DNA from: Dechloromonas sp. CZR5
Lineage (GTDB): Bacteria; Pseudomonadota; Gammaproteobacteria; Burkholderiales; Rhodocyclaceae
DNA: 64,000 nucleotides
Reading direction: 5' to 3'
Assembly (NCBI RefSeq): GCF_008711155.1
Contig: NZ_VUYQ01000004.1
Span: 85,627-149,626 of the forward strand
The position numbers and the translations under genes are program-made. The notes under the pieces were generated by a model. It ran no database searches, had not been told where the DNA came from, and saw only the letters and a program-made list of their open reading frames with translations. Every line of letters begins with the position of its first letter. The first letter of the stretch is position 1. This document shows positions 57,267-64,000 of this stretch, one piece after another.

Positions 57267-57740
57267 CGCATCTTCGCTGGAAGGGCAATAGACGACTTTG
57301 AACCGCTCACACGCAACTGGCATCGAGGGGCTCGGAATCCGGCCAATGCGGGCGCACTCTCTTGCGTAGTAGGCCTTGTGAGCCTCGCGCCAGTACTGGA
57401 GCGAGCCATCACCTTCGCCTTCGGCAGCTGCAAACTCCGAGGTGACTTCGGAGAACGGCGTGATGTCGACTTGAGTTGTTTCGATTACGCATTTCGGCTG
57501 GCCATCCCAGGTTGTGACTACGCTGAGATCGCCTGGCTTTGGAACGGCCTGCTCTCCTGCCTCAAACGACCAGACAAGGCCGGCTGTGGCTCTCTTGATG
57601 CCGCGGACGACCAACTCAGCCAAGTGATTGGCACTCGGCTCGTTGTCGTCAAACACGCAGACCTCGAAGAAGCGAGCTTCGACATCTTCCGTCTGCGTAG
57701 TCTTGAACGTGTTCCAGAACTGTTGAACTAAAGGAGTCAT
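57261..57740 (-). CDS. ASCH-domain protein (cassette)
   Basis: 159 aa from MTPLVQQFWNTF; an ATG four codons earlier (57752) is possible. ASCH/YqfB-like fold: VVRGIKRATAGLVWSFEAGEQAVPKPGDLSVVTTWDG, ECARIGRIPSP, ACERFKVVY. ASCH proteins bind RNA or modified nucleosides; some cleave N4-acetylcytidine. The stop TAA is part of attC 1, so this is a complete cassette. Confidence 0.85.
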   Translation of the reverse strand: MTPLVQQFWNTFKTTQTEDVEARFFEVCVFDDNEPSANHLAELVVRGIKRATAGLVWSFEAGEQAVPKPGDLSVVTTWDGQPKCVIETTQVDITPFSEVTSEFAAAEGEGDGSLQYWREAHKAYYARECARIGRIPSPSMPVACERFKVVYCPSSEDAA

Positions 57741-57759
57741 TGGCGCTGACATTGTTGCG

Positions 57760-57808
57760 GCCTAGCGATTAAGGTAGGGCCGGTCGCGCCTTAACCAGAT
57801 TGGTAGGC
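57760..57808 (-). repeat. attC site 2 (divergent)
   Basis: 49 bp with outer arms GCCTA/TAGGC and inner arms TTAAGG/CCTTAA. The core AAC/GTT triplets are changed (GCCTACC, GCTAGGC on the minus strand), so recombination may be impaired. Confidence 0.65.
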
Positions 57809-57811
57809 GAA

Positions 57812-58321
57812 TTACCCATGGGTATTTCTGCCAGCTACAACACGATCTAGTAATGCTTTAATTTCAGGCGGCTTGCCATTCAATTCATGTAGTCGTGCGA
57901 CTTGATTATTATTAAAGTTTATAAACTTGGTGGAAATCGTTTGTAGTTGGATCGACGCGCCATCTACGAGAACCGATAAGGTTTGCATTTTCGATCTTAT
58001 TTCAGGAGTAAGATTTTTCCTATCATTGAGGACTGAGAGCAGAATTTCTTCGAGTTTGGCGACCATTGCCGATAGAGACTGACAGTTTGCTAGTAGGTCA
58101 AGCTCTTCGTTGTCAATAGGGGCGCCGGTTTTATTTCTTTCCCGGTTTATAACCAGCACATCAACTTTAAACGTTGATAGTCTTTTCAATATATTTTGAA
58201 TTAACTCTTCATCTCTCTGGCGCTGTGCTCGCAGAAAATAATGATGTGCAGCGAATACTGTACATAACGCAACAACAAGAGAAGTTATTGAAATGGTTGT
58301 GTTTATTGCATCCGGGCTCAT
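57812..58321 (-). CDS. Cassette protein, single N-terminal helix, unknown
   Basis: 169 aa. One membrane helix (ISITSLVVALCTVFAAHHYFL) then a long cytoplasmic helical domain with coiled-coil character (LRAQRQRDEELIQNILKRL; LSAMVAKLEEILLSVLNDR). AT-rich and with rare codons relative to the flanking core genes. No family recognised. Confidence 0.7.
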   Translation of the reverse strand: MSPDAINTTISITSLVVALCTVFAAHHYFLRAQRQRDEELIQNILKRLSTFKVDVLVINRERNKTGAPIDNEELDLLANCQSLSAMVAKLEEILLSVLNDRKNLTPEIRSKMQTLSVLVDGASIQLQTISTKFINFNNNQVARLHELNGKPPEIKALLDRVVAGRNTHG

Positions 58322-58328
58322 TTACTTC

Positions 58329-58400
58329 GCCTAACGTTGGACGTAACTAGAGGACAAGAAGCTTAGCTTTTTGTCAGTTCGGTTGATAGCTGTGTTAGGT
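58329..58400 (-). repeat. attC site 3
   Basis: 72 bp. Minus strand ACCTAAC (58400-58394) ... GTTAGGC (58335-58329): both core boxes are intact, with an internal inverted repeat around AAAAGCTAAGCTTCTT. The best-preserved site. Confidence 0.88.
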
Positions 58401-58415
58401 CGCGATGTTGCGTTG

Positions 58416-58742
58416 TTAATTCTTAGTGACATGTTGACCTTGGTTTGACCAAATAAGTAAGAATATCGCGATTCCGATTGTACAAGCGAATGGAAACAAC
58501 AACGCCACAACACCAAATGCACACCCCGTCCCCGCATTGCCAGAGCAAGCAATTTCGAGTGCAAATGAATTGGCGATTCCCCCTCCAAGGAAGGCGCTAA
58601 ACAGGCACCCAAGAATATATAGAATGAATGATCGTTCTTGCCCGTTTTGGCTGAGGCAGCATTTTTCGTAGACGATCCAAACGGTGAAAAAACCACCGAG
58701 GATGACGATTGCAGCTACCCCTACAGAGACGAGTTCGATCAT
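58416..58742 (-). CDS. Cassette protein, three-helix membrane protein, unknown
   Basis: 108 aa from MIELVSVGVAAIVILGG (alternative ATG at 58754). Three hydrophobic helices, with a Cys pair (YEKCCLSQNG) between them and CSGNAGTGCAFG before the last. A different frame over the same DNA is also open but lacks membrane pattern. No known family. Confidence 0.65.
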   Translation of the reverse strand: MIELVSVGVAAIVILGGFFTVWIVYEKCCLSQNGQERSFILYILGCLFSAFLGGGIANSFALEIACSGNAGTGCAFGVVALLFPFACTIGIAIFLLIWSNQGQHVTKN

Positions 58743-58759
58743 TTTGACGCCCAAATTGC

Positions 58760-58808
58760 AAATAACCTGACCGCCGTTAGGTCGGTCAAGTTGATTGCAG
58801 GGTTATGT
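58760..58808 (-). repeat. attC site 4
   Basis: 49 bp. Minus strand ACATAAC (58808-58802) ... GTTATTT (58766-58760) with inner stem TGACCG/CGGTCA. Short but with correct layout. Confidence 0.75.
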
Positions 58809-58811
58809 TTC

Positions 58812-59081
58812 TCAGATAACATGTCTCATTAATAACTCGGTTATCGCTGCGGCCCAGCCGAAACAGAGAAACAAGAAAAAATTAAATTTCGCTGTCGCAT
58901 ACCAGTCATCCCAGAACCGCCCTCTAAAAAGGGAGTAAAGATCGGGCGTGAACAAGAACTTGATTGTTTCTTCCAGCGATTCAAACTTTTCACCCCAAAA
59001 TACTTTGGCCAACGCTATGTAGATTGGGATGCTGAGTATCCCGACCATGACCAGAATTTTTGGATAACCGAAAAAGTTCAT
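58812..59081 (-). CDS. Cassette protein, two-helix membrane protein, unknown
   Basis: 89 aa. Helices ILVMVGILSIPIYIALAKVFW and FNFFLFLCFGWAAAITELLM flank an acidic/aromatic middle (LFTPDLYSLFRGRFWDDWY). No known family. Its stop is directly upstream of attC 4. Confidence 0.65.
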   Translation of the reverse strand: MNFFGYPKILVMVGILSIPIYIALAKVFWGEKFESLEETIKFLFTPDLYSLFRGRFWDDWYATAKFNFFLFLCFGWAAAITELLMRHVI

Positions 59082-59096
59082 TGAGGCTACGTGAAG

Positions 59097-59168
59097 ACAT
59101 AACGTGCTAGCTCAGCCGACGGCAGACAGCAAAGCTGGCTGACGGTCGGCTGGAGCGGGATGTTAGAG
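59097..59168 (-). repeat. attC site 5
   Basis: 72 bp. Minus strand CTCTAAC (59168-59162) ... GTTATGT (59103-59097), inner repeat AGCCGAC/GTCGGCT with a central hairpin. Good match to attC structure. Confidence 0.85.
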
Positions 59169-59173
59169 GATGG

Positions 59174-59632
59174 CTAAAGGGTTTTTTCATCACTTTGCGC
59201 CTGGGCTTTTTTTAGATGGTGTGCGACGCTAGGCCAGCCAATGGCTTGTATGAGAACAAGAGCGACTACAAGCGCACCTACAAAAAAAGCCCAAATGTCT
59301 CTGTGACTTGGATGTGCGGTGATTAGCAATATTGAAAGTAATGGGAACAGAAATATGAGAATGATTGGGTAATAAGTAACTATTTTGGGGATGACGACGA
59401 TTGGGGTATTCGTTAGCGGGTCTAGCCAGCCAACAATGTCTTTTTTGGATTCGCCTCGGAAAGCAGCAATTACGTTTTTGCCTGAATTTGGTTTGGTTGC
59501 CGCAGTGATAGGTAGTTCGGCGATGCTCAGGCCATCGATGGCGATGGAAACGACCGAGTGAGCAATTCCTCCACGGGAGGGTATCGTTACAAAATGATTG
59601 ACTGCGAGGTCGGAAATTTTCTCTGTGCGCAA
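59174..59632 (-). CDS. Cassette protein, two-helix membrane protein, unknown
   Basis: 152 aa. Soluble N-terminal half (VNHFVTIPSRGGIAHSVVSI, PNSGKNVIAAFRGESKKDIVG) then two helices (YYPIILIFLFPLLSILLIT; IWAFFVGALVVALVLIQAIG) and a polar tail. The N-terminal domain may be a small beta domain; no family recognised. First cassette in transcription order, next to the last core box. Confidence 0.65.
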   Translation of the reverse strand: MRTEKISDLAVNHFVTIPSRGGIAHSVVSIAIDGLSIAELPITAATKPNSGKNVIAAFRGESKKDIVGWLDPLTNTPIVVIPKIVTYYPIILIFLFPLLSILLITAHPSHRDIWAFFVGALVVALVLIQAIGWPSVAHHLKKAQAQSDEKTL

Positions 59633-60009
59633 ACGCGGCCCCCTCTAACGTTTAGGAGACGTCAGAAGTGTCCAATATTCCCGTGCGTGTCCCATAAGCG
59701 GGTGGAGCGGACAGAGCAATCCTGTTGCGGGGTGGGCGTTTGCCGTGAAGGGCGCAATACGGGCGAAATACAAACCGGACACTCCGAAGATGGAAAGTGG
59801 TTATGTCATTCGGATTGTATCCGCCTTGGTCGCGGTAGGCGAATGAGCGGCAGCAGTTCTAGCGTCCTGCTGGATGGGGCATGACTTGGCGTCGGCATGG
59901 GTATTTGCGGTGACGCCTGGCCCGCAATTCCTGGGTATTCGGATGTTACTGGACTACGCCTGGGCCAATGCCTTGCGTTGATTGCCGCAGGAGAGGCCGG
60001 CCTTCGATG
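59633..60009. other. 377-bp region at the array edge, no gene
   Basis: Holds a lone attC/attI-type box (CTCTAAC on plus, GTTAGAG on minus, 59643-59649). The rest carries frequent stops in all frames. No integrase or att-adjacent promoter was recognised. A GTTATGT at 59800-59806 is too far to be its partner. Confidence 0.5.
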
Positions 60010-60588
60010 TCAGAACGCCAATTCGACGTCGGGCAGGTTGGCCAGCACCTGGTCGTAGGTGGCGTAGCGTTCGAGGACTTGGACCACGGTTGCCAGCGGC
60101 TCGGCCCAGATTTCGGGCAGATCGCGTTCTTCCGGTTCGCGGATGGGGAAGGCCAGTGCTTCTTTCGGCGGGTGAAACTGTGCGTTGATGCCGGGTTTAT
60201 TGCCTCTGGCGTCGATGCGGTACCAGCCGAAGTCCTTGAGAAACACCGCATTCAGTCCGTGCAGGCAATACGGCGCCCCGCTGTCGCCGGCGGACAGACG
60301 TTGATAGCACAGTCCGGCGGGGATGCCGTTGGCTCTCAGCAGGGCGGCGAGCAGGTGGCTTTTGGCGTAACAGTAGCCGGTTTTGTGAATCAGGACATCC
60401 GACGCTTTGCATGTCACCGGATTCAGTTTGAAGTCCGAGCTGTGACGGATTTCATCGCGGACGAATTCGAAGCTGCGACGCACCAGGTCATGTTTGGATG
60501 TCGCTTCACGCGCGAGGTTTCGGGCGACAGCAAGGATGCCCGGGTTGTCGAAATCAATGTATCGACTGGGGGAGAGGTAAGCTAGCAT
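60010..60588 (-). CDS. Transglutaminase-like cysteine protein
   Basis: 192 aa from MLAYLSPSRYIDFDN. Transglutaminase core with Cys in HKTGYCYAKSHLLAALLRANG, His in CLHGLNAVFLKDFGW and Asp in YRIDARGN, i.e. the Cys-His-Asp triad is complete. Members are peptidases or amide ligases of unknown substrate in bacteria. It is 38 bp downstream of the ParB-like gene, same strand. Confidence 0.88.
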   Translation of the reverse strand: MLAYLSPSRYIDFDNPGILAVARNLAREATSKHDLVRRSFEFVRDEIRHSSDFKLNPVTCKASDVLIHKTGYCYAKSHLLAALLRANGIPAGLCYQRLSAGDSGAPYCLHGLNAVFLKDFGWYRIDARGNKPGINAQFHPPKEALAFPIREPEERDLPEIWAEPLATVVQVLERYATYDQVLANLPDVELAF

Positions 60589-60626
60589 CGGCTTTTGATA
60601 TCCGTTCGTTGTGTGGGACTGACGGA

Positions 60627-61001
60627 TCAAACGATCTTGCAGGGAATCAGGGCGTCCTCGTCGTAGGTATAGACGGCGCATACGCGGTGATAGCCGTCGG
60701 CGACGATGACTTTGCCGTGCGCCGGGTTCCTGATCAGCAGCAGCGGCGAAAGCGCCGTGCCGGCTTCGATCTTGGCGTGGTTCTTTTCGACATGAGCGTT
60801 GCTGATCCCGAGCAGCGGGAGTTGCGAGGCGCGAAAGATGTCCTTTGCCTTGAAGGCGGTCATGGCAGCTTTTTTGAGCGCAGCGACCTGTTCGGCGACC
60901 TGTTGCGGTTCGAAAATAAGACTCAGGTAGGAGATTGCGGCGGGGTAGTTATGCTCTTCGGGTTCGGCCAGCCAGATCGGTTGCTTTGCTGATTTGCTCA
61001 T
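60627..61001 (-). CDS. ParB/Srx-like small protein
   Basis: 124 aa from MSKSAKQPIWLAEPEEHNYPAA. The C-terminal half KNHAKIEAGTALSPLLLIRN, GKVIVADGYHRVCAVY has the ADGYHR motif of ParB N-terminal/sulfiredoxin-like folds. Some members bind nucleotide; function here unknown. It probably shares a transcript with the transglutaminase gene. Confidence 0.8.
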   Translation of the reverse strand: MSKSAKQPIWLAEPEEHNYPAAISYLSLIFEPQQVAEQVAALKKAAMTAFKAKDIFRASQLPLLGISNAHVEKNHAKIEAGTALSPLLLIRNPAHGKVIVADGYHRVCAVYTYDEDALIPCKIV

Positions 61002-61105
61002 TGCGGGGTGCCTTGGGTCGCGATTGATGCGCCGTATTATGAGTCTTTCATTCGAGCGCACCGAGAATTAACCGATTTACTTGGAGCTATCCCGGTCGTG
61101 TTCCA

Positions 61106-62305
61106 TCAGGCTGCCTGTCGGCGGTGGTGCCTCGCCAGCAGCCAGGCCAGCGTGCTTCCAACCAACGGCGTTCCAGCCGCAGCGATCAGCAACATGGGAA
61201 CGATACCGGCTGTGGACAGGATATGCGCAGCCCCCATGACCCCAAGCGATTGGCCGAGGAAGAAGCTGGAGGCGAAGAGGGAAACGGCGGTGCCGCGCAC
61301 GGCGGGGGCCATCTGGGTGGCGTTGGTCTGCAGGGTGTTGTGCAGCATGTAGAAGCCAAGGCCGACGAAGTAGCTGGCAGGCAGGGCCCACAGCCAGCTT
61401 TCGCCCCAGGCGAGCATTGCCCAGCCGAGCGCGATCAGGATGCCGCCGCCGGTGGCGAGGCCGACTTCGCCGAGTCGGCGGACAAAATGTTTGGCGGCGA
61501 GGATGTAGGTCAAGCCGCCGATGCCGAAGAAGGCCATGGCGGCGCCGGCCATGGTCAGGCTGAGGCCGAAGCGTTCGTGCAGGTAGGAGGGCACGAAGGC
61601 CAGCGCCCCGAAAACCAGCATGCCTTCGAGGAACACGATGCTCAGGATGATCCGTGCCCACGGTTGGGCGAAGACCTGCGCCGCCTGGCCGATAATGCCC
61701 TTGCGCGCTGTGTCGGCGTGGCGGTGATGGGTGCTCGGGTTGGCGCGCGATTCGAGCAGCACGATGGCGCCGATGACCAGATACAGCGAGGCGAGGAAGG
61801 CGAAAGCCCAGCGCCAGCCGAGGGTGTCGGCGAAAACGCCACCGATGAACTGGCCGCCGATGGCGCCGAGAATCTGCCCACCCATGAAGCGGGCGAGCGT
61901 CGCTTGCCGTTGTTCGTAATGCACGGTGTCGCCGATCCAGGCCATGGCGAGCGGGATGATGCCGGCCGCCGTGGCGCCGAGCAGGATGCGGGCGACGACC
62001 AGTGCGTCGAGCGACCAGGCGACGGCGGAGCCGAGGGCGCCGAGCGTGCTGAGCAGGGTGGTCAGCGCGATCAGGCGGTACTTGCCGAGGCGGTCGCCGA
62101 GCGGGCCGAACAGGGCCTGGGTGAGGCCGTAGGCGATGGCGAACGATGAGATGACCGAGGCGGCGGCGGTCGGCGTGGTCGCGAAGCTGCGGGCGAGGTC
62201 GGGCAGCAGCGGGTCGCACAGGCGTGCGGCGGCCGCGCTGGCGAAGGCGGCGACGGAGAGCAGTGTGACGGCACGGCGGTGTTGGGCGTCCGGGGCTTCG
62301 GGCAT
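61106..62305 (-). CDS. MFS transporter
   Basis: 399 aa, twelve hydrophobic helices. Start MPEAPDAQHRRAVTLLSVAAF. MFS motif A-like loop GPLGDRLGKYRLIALTTLL between helices 2 and 3, and the motif SAVAWSLDALVVARILLGATAAG. Family DHA1-like drug/metabolite exporter by pattern; substrate unknown. No regulator gene adjacent in the window. Confidence 0.9.
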   Translation of the reverse strand: MPEAPDAQHRRAVTLLSVAAFASAAAARLCDPLLPDLARSFATTPTAAASVISSFAIAYGLTQALFGPLGDRLGKYRLIALTTLLSTLGALGSAVAWSLDALVVARILLGATAAGIIPLAMAWIGDTVHYEQRQATLARFMGGQILGAIGGQFIGGVFADTLGWRWAFAFLASLYLVIGAIVLLESRANPSTHHRHADTARKGIIGQAAQVFAQPWARIILSIVFLEGMLVFGALAFVPSYLHERFGLSLTMAGAAMAFFGIGGLTYILAAKHFVRRLGEVGLATGGGILIALGWAMLAWGESWLWALPASYFVGLGFYMLHNTLQTNATQMAPAVRGTAVSLFASSFFLGQSLGVMGAAHILSTAGIVPMLLIAAAGTPLVGSTLAWLLARHHRRQAA

Positions 62306-62319
62306 GAGTTCTTTTGTGG

Positions 62320-63324
62320 TCAGGGCTGCCAGCAGGCTTGGGTGGCGATGTCCAGCGAGCGCAGGCGCAGCTCGGGGTCGAAGACGTCGCTGACGAACAT
62401 CATTTCGTCGGCGCCGGTGGCGGCGTACAAGTCGCGCAGGCCGTCGCGCACGGTATCCGGGCCGCCGATCACGGCGGCGCCGAGGAAATCGGCAATGCCG
62501 GCGCGTTCCTGCGGGTGCAGTTTTTCGACATAGCCGTCGACCGGGGGCGGCAGCGGGCGGCGGTCGCCGCGCAGGATGCCGAGCACGCGCTGGAAGGTGC
62601 TGGTGGCGAGGTAGCCCGCTTCGTCGTCGGTGGTGGCGGCGATGACCGGCACGCCGATGATGACGTAGGGCTTGGCCAGCTTGGCCGAGGGCTTGAAGTT
62701 ATGGCGGTAGATTTCGATGGCTTGCAGCAGCATGGCCGGCGCGAAGTGCGAGGCGAAGGCGTAGGGCAGGCCGCGTTCGGCGGCCAGACGGGCCGAGAAC
62801 AGGCTGGAACCGAGCAGCCAGATCGGCACCTCGGTACCGGCGCCGGGCACTGCGACGACCTGCTGGTCCGGCTGGCGCGGGCCGAGCAGGCGTTGCAGTT
62901 CAGCCACGTCGCGCGGGAAATCGGCTTCGGTTTCGACGCGATCGCGGCGCAGGGCGCGCATGGTCAGGCCATCGGTGCCCGGGGCGCGGCCAAGGCCGAG
63001 ATCGATGCGGCCGGGGTAGAGCTCGGCCAGCGTGCCGAAGGCTTCGGCGACAACCAGCGGCGCGTGGTTGGGCAGCATGATGCCGCCGGAACCGACCCGG
63101 ATGTGCTGCGTGTTGCCGGCGATGTGGCCGACCAGCACGGCGGTGGCCGAACTGGCGATGCCCGGCATATTGTGGTGCTCGGCCAGCCAGTAGCGGGTGT
63201 AGCCGAGCGCTTCGACGTGGCGCGCAGTGCGCAGCGAGATGGCCAGGGCATCGGCCACTGTGCCGCCTTCGCGGATGGCGACCAGGTCGAGCATCGAGAG
63301 CTTGAGATTGGCGAGCGGGTTCAT
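62320..63324 (-). CDS. LLM-class flavin-dependent oxidoreductase
   Basis: 334 aa from [21 protein letters not shown]; the frame extends upstream but only into the shadow of the next gene. Luciferase-like TIM barrel: [61 protein letters not shown]. Group with YceB/MsnO8-like signature. Uses FMN; substrate unknown. Overlaps the EamA gene start side by 4 bp (63321-63324). Confidence 0.92.
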   Translation of the reverse strand: MNPLANLKLSMLDLVAIREGGTVADALAISLRTARHVEALGYTRYWLAEHHNMPGIASSATAVLVGHIAGNTQHIRVGSGGIMLPNHAPLVVAEAFGTLAELYPGRIDLGLGRAPGTDGLTMRALRRDRVETEADFPRDVAELQRLLGPRQPDQQVVAVPGAGTEVPIWLLGSSLFSARLAAERGLPYAFASHFAPAMLLQAIEIYRHNFKPSAKLAKPYVIIGVPVIAATTDDEAGYLATSTFQRVLGILRGDRRPLPPPVDGYVEKLHPQERAGIADFLGAAVIGGPDTVRDGLRDLYAATGADEMMFVSDVFDPELRLRSLDIATQACWQP

Positions 63325-64000
63325 GCGCTTTCTTTGGTGGTGACGAGCGCCGGGTTGCGCCGGCTGGCTGCCCAGCCGAGCAGCGAGAGCAGGGCGAGGC
63401 CGCCGCCGATGAGCAGGATGCCGGCGATTTCGGTGCCCTTGAAGGATTCGCCGAAGGTGAGGCGCGACGACAGGATGGCGACGACCGGCGTGCCGAGTAC
63501 CGACAGGCTGGCTTCCCAGGCCGGCACGCGGTCGAGGATGTAGATCCACAGCCACCAGCACATGGCCGTGCTGGCGACCGACATGAAGAGCAGGATGCCG
63601 GCGTAGGCGGGCGTCCAGTTCGTCGCCGGCTCGGGCACGGCGAGGGCGATCAGGATGAGCGGCACGGCGCCGATGATCATCTGCCAGGCGGTGAGCGTCA
63701 GCAGGTCGACCGGCGTAACGGCCCGCAGGCGCTTGATCAGGACGGTGCCGCTTGCCCAGCACAGGGCCGCCATCAGGCCGAGGAACTTGCTGAACAGGCT
63801 GGCGTGCATGTCCCACGGCTCGATGATCAGCAGCAGTCCGGTCAACGTGCTGACGGCAGCCAGCCATTGCTTGCCGCGCACCCGTTCGCCGAGCAGCGGC
63901 CAGGCGAGCAGAAGGGTCCAGATCGGCATGGTGAAGATAAGCACGGCCGTCTTGCCCGGGCCGCCTTCGACCAGCGCCCAGGTCTGGAAGAACATGAAGC
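63321..64000 (-). CDS. EamA/DMT-family transporter (5' end outside window)
   Basis: At least 226 codons; the frame stays open at the window edge (Phe before the Met at 63995), so the first helices are missing. Helices such as [40 protein letters not shown] and [22 protein letters not shown] show EamA repeats (second copy complete). Exports metabolites or drugs; substrate unknown. ATGA overlap with the LLM gene indicates one operon. Confidence 0.9.
   Translation of the reverse strand, partial: FMFFQTWALVEGGPGKTAVLIFTMPIWTLLLAWPLLGERVRGKQWLAAVSTLTGLLLIIEPWDMHASLFSKFLGLMAALCWASGTVLIKRLRAVTPVDLLTLTAWQMIIGAVPLILIALAVPEPATNWTPAYAGILLFMSVASTAMCWWLWIYILDRVPAWEASLSVLGTPVVAILSSRLTFGESFKGTEIAGILLIGGGLALLSLLGWAASRRNPALVTTKESA

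Larger units (their letters stand above)
56740..59690 (-). mobile_element. Integron gene-cassette array without integrase (CALIN)
   Basis: Six short genes on one strand, separated by five sites with attC architecture: outer boxes of the RYYYAAC...GTTRRRY type and inner inverted repeats (details in separate entries). Stop codons lie in or near the attC boxes, as usual for cassettes. No integron integrase is visible in the window. The right edge carries one extra box CTCTAAC (59643-59649). The left edge is a fusion of the last cassette into the yhiN 3' end. Confidence 0.85.

Noticed and set aside
57134..57433. 99-codon minus-strand frame over attC 1 and the ASCH gene
   Set aside because: It reads through the attC inverted repeats and the ASCH gene in another frame, a common artefact at attC sites.
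58331..58696. Alternative frame (121 codons) over a cassette gene
   Set aside because: The other frame gives a clean three-helix membrane protein; this one does not.
59643..59806. A sixth attC formed by CTCTAAC and the distant GTTATGT
   Set aside because: About 160 bp apart without matching inner stems, longer than usual attC sites; kept only as a lone box.

Overview
The window looks like chromosomal DNA of a denitrifying betaproteobacterium of the Rhodocyclales (Dechloromonas/Azonexus-like). This is inferred from the cNOR gene cluster, nifJ next to a dihydroorotate-dehydrogenase-like gene, a PEP-CTERM protein behind a sigma-54 promoter, and the overall gene style. No rRNA, tRNA or CRISPR array was recognised, so the placement rests on gene content only.

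Layout. 1-2.3 kb: 3' part of a giant RTX/VCBS adhesin. 2.3-10.1 kb: nitric oxide reductase cluster on the minus strand (norC, norB, norE, norF, norQ, a small membrane protein, a NapH/CcoG-like ferredoxin, norD, then a DNR-type Crp/Fnr regulator), with a candidate DNR box before norC. 10.1-14.7 kb: nifJ (pyruvate:flavodoxin oxidoreductase) and a DHOD-like partner. 14.9-17.7 kb: NYN-domain protein, PEP-CTERM protein, unknown protein. 17.8-20.3 kb: panD, panC, panB and the 3' part of a DUF486 gene.

20288-45563 is a 25.3-kb genomic island inserted inside that DUF486 gene: the missing 5' part lies at 45564-45645 directly after folK, so the ancestral order pcnB-folK-duf486-panB-panC-panD can be rebuilt exactly, with a 2-bp CG repeat at the junctions. 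The island starts with a tyrosine recombinase gene that has lost its C-terminus. It carries a copper/silver module (CusRS, two cytochromes c, DUF411, CusF, CusCBA with a CusF domain fused to CusB, CopK, CzcE-like protein). Five copies of a promoter motif (TGTAAT-N6-GTCA) precede its transcription units. It also holds an unusual FlgB-like/HD-GYP gene pair, a two-gene CBASS defence operon (Cap15 membrane effector plus CD-NTase), an unknown neighbour gene, an XRE-controlled unit with a DEDD exonuclease, a truncated SLC13 permease and IS remnants. Its right end has repeated CACTTGATGA motifs in both orientations.

45.6-55.4 kb returns to core genes: folK, pcnB, a MscS channel with a cyclic-nucleotide domain, a HAD phosphatase, hda, one reading frame joining a membrane GH3 hydrolase to the ovothiol enzyme OvoA, and creD. 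After a YhiN-like flavoprotein, 56.7-59.7 kb is an integron gene-cassette array without an integrase (CALIN): six small same-strand genes separated by attC sites. 60.0-64.0 kb: transglutaminase-like and ParB-like small genes, an MFS transporter, a luciferase-like monooxygenase and a partial EamA transporter.
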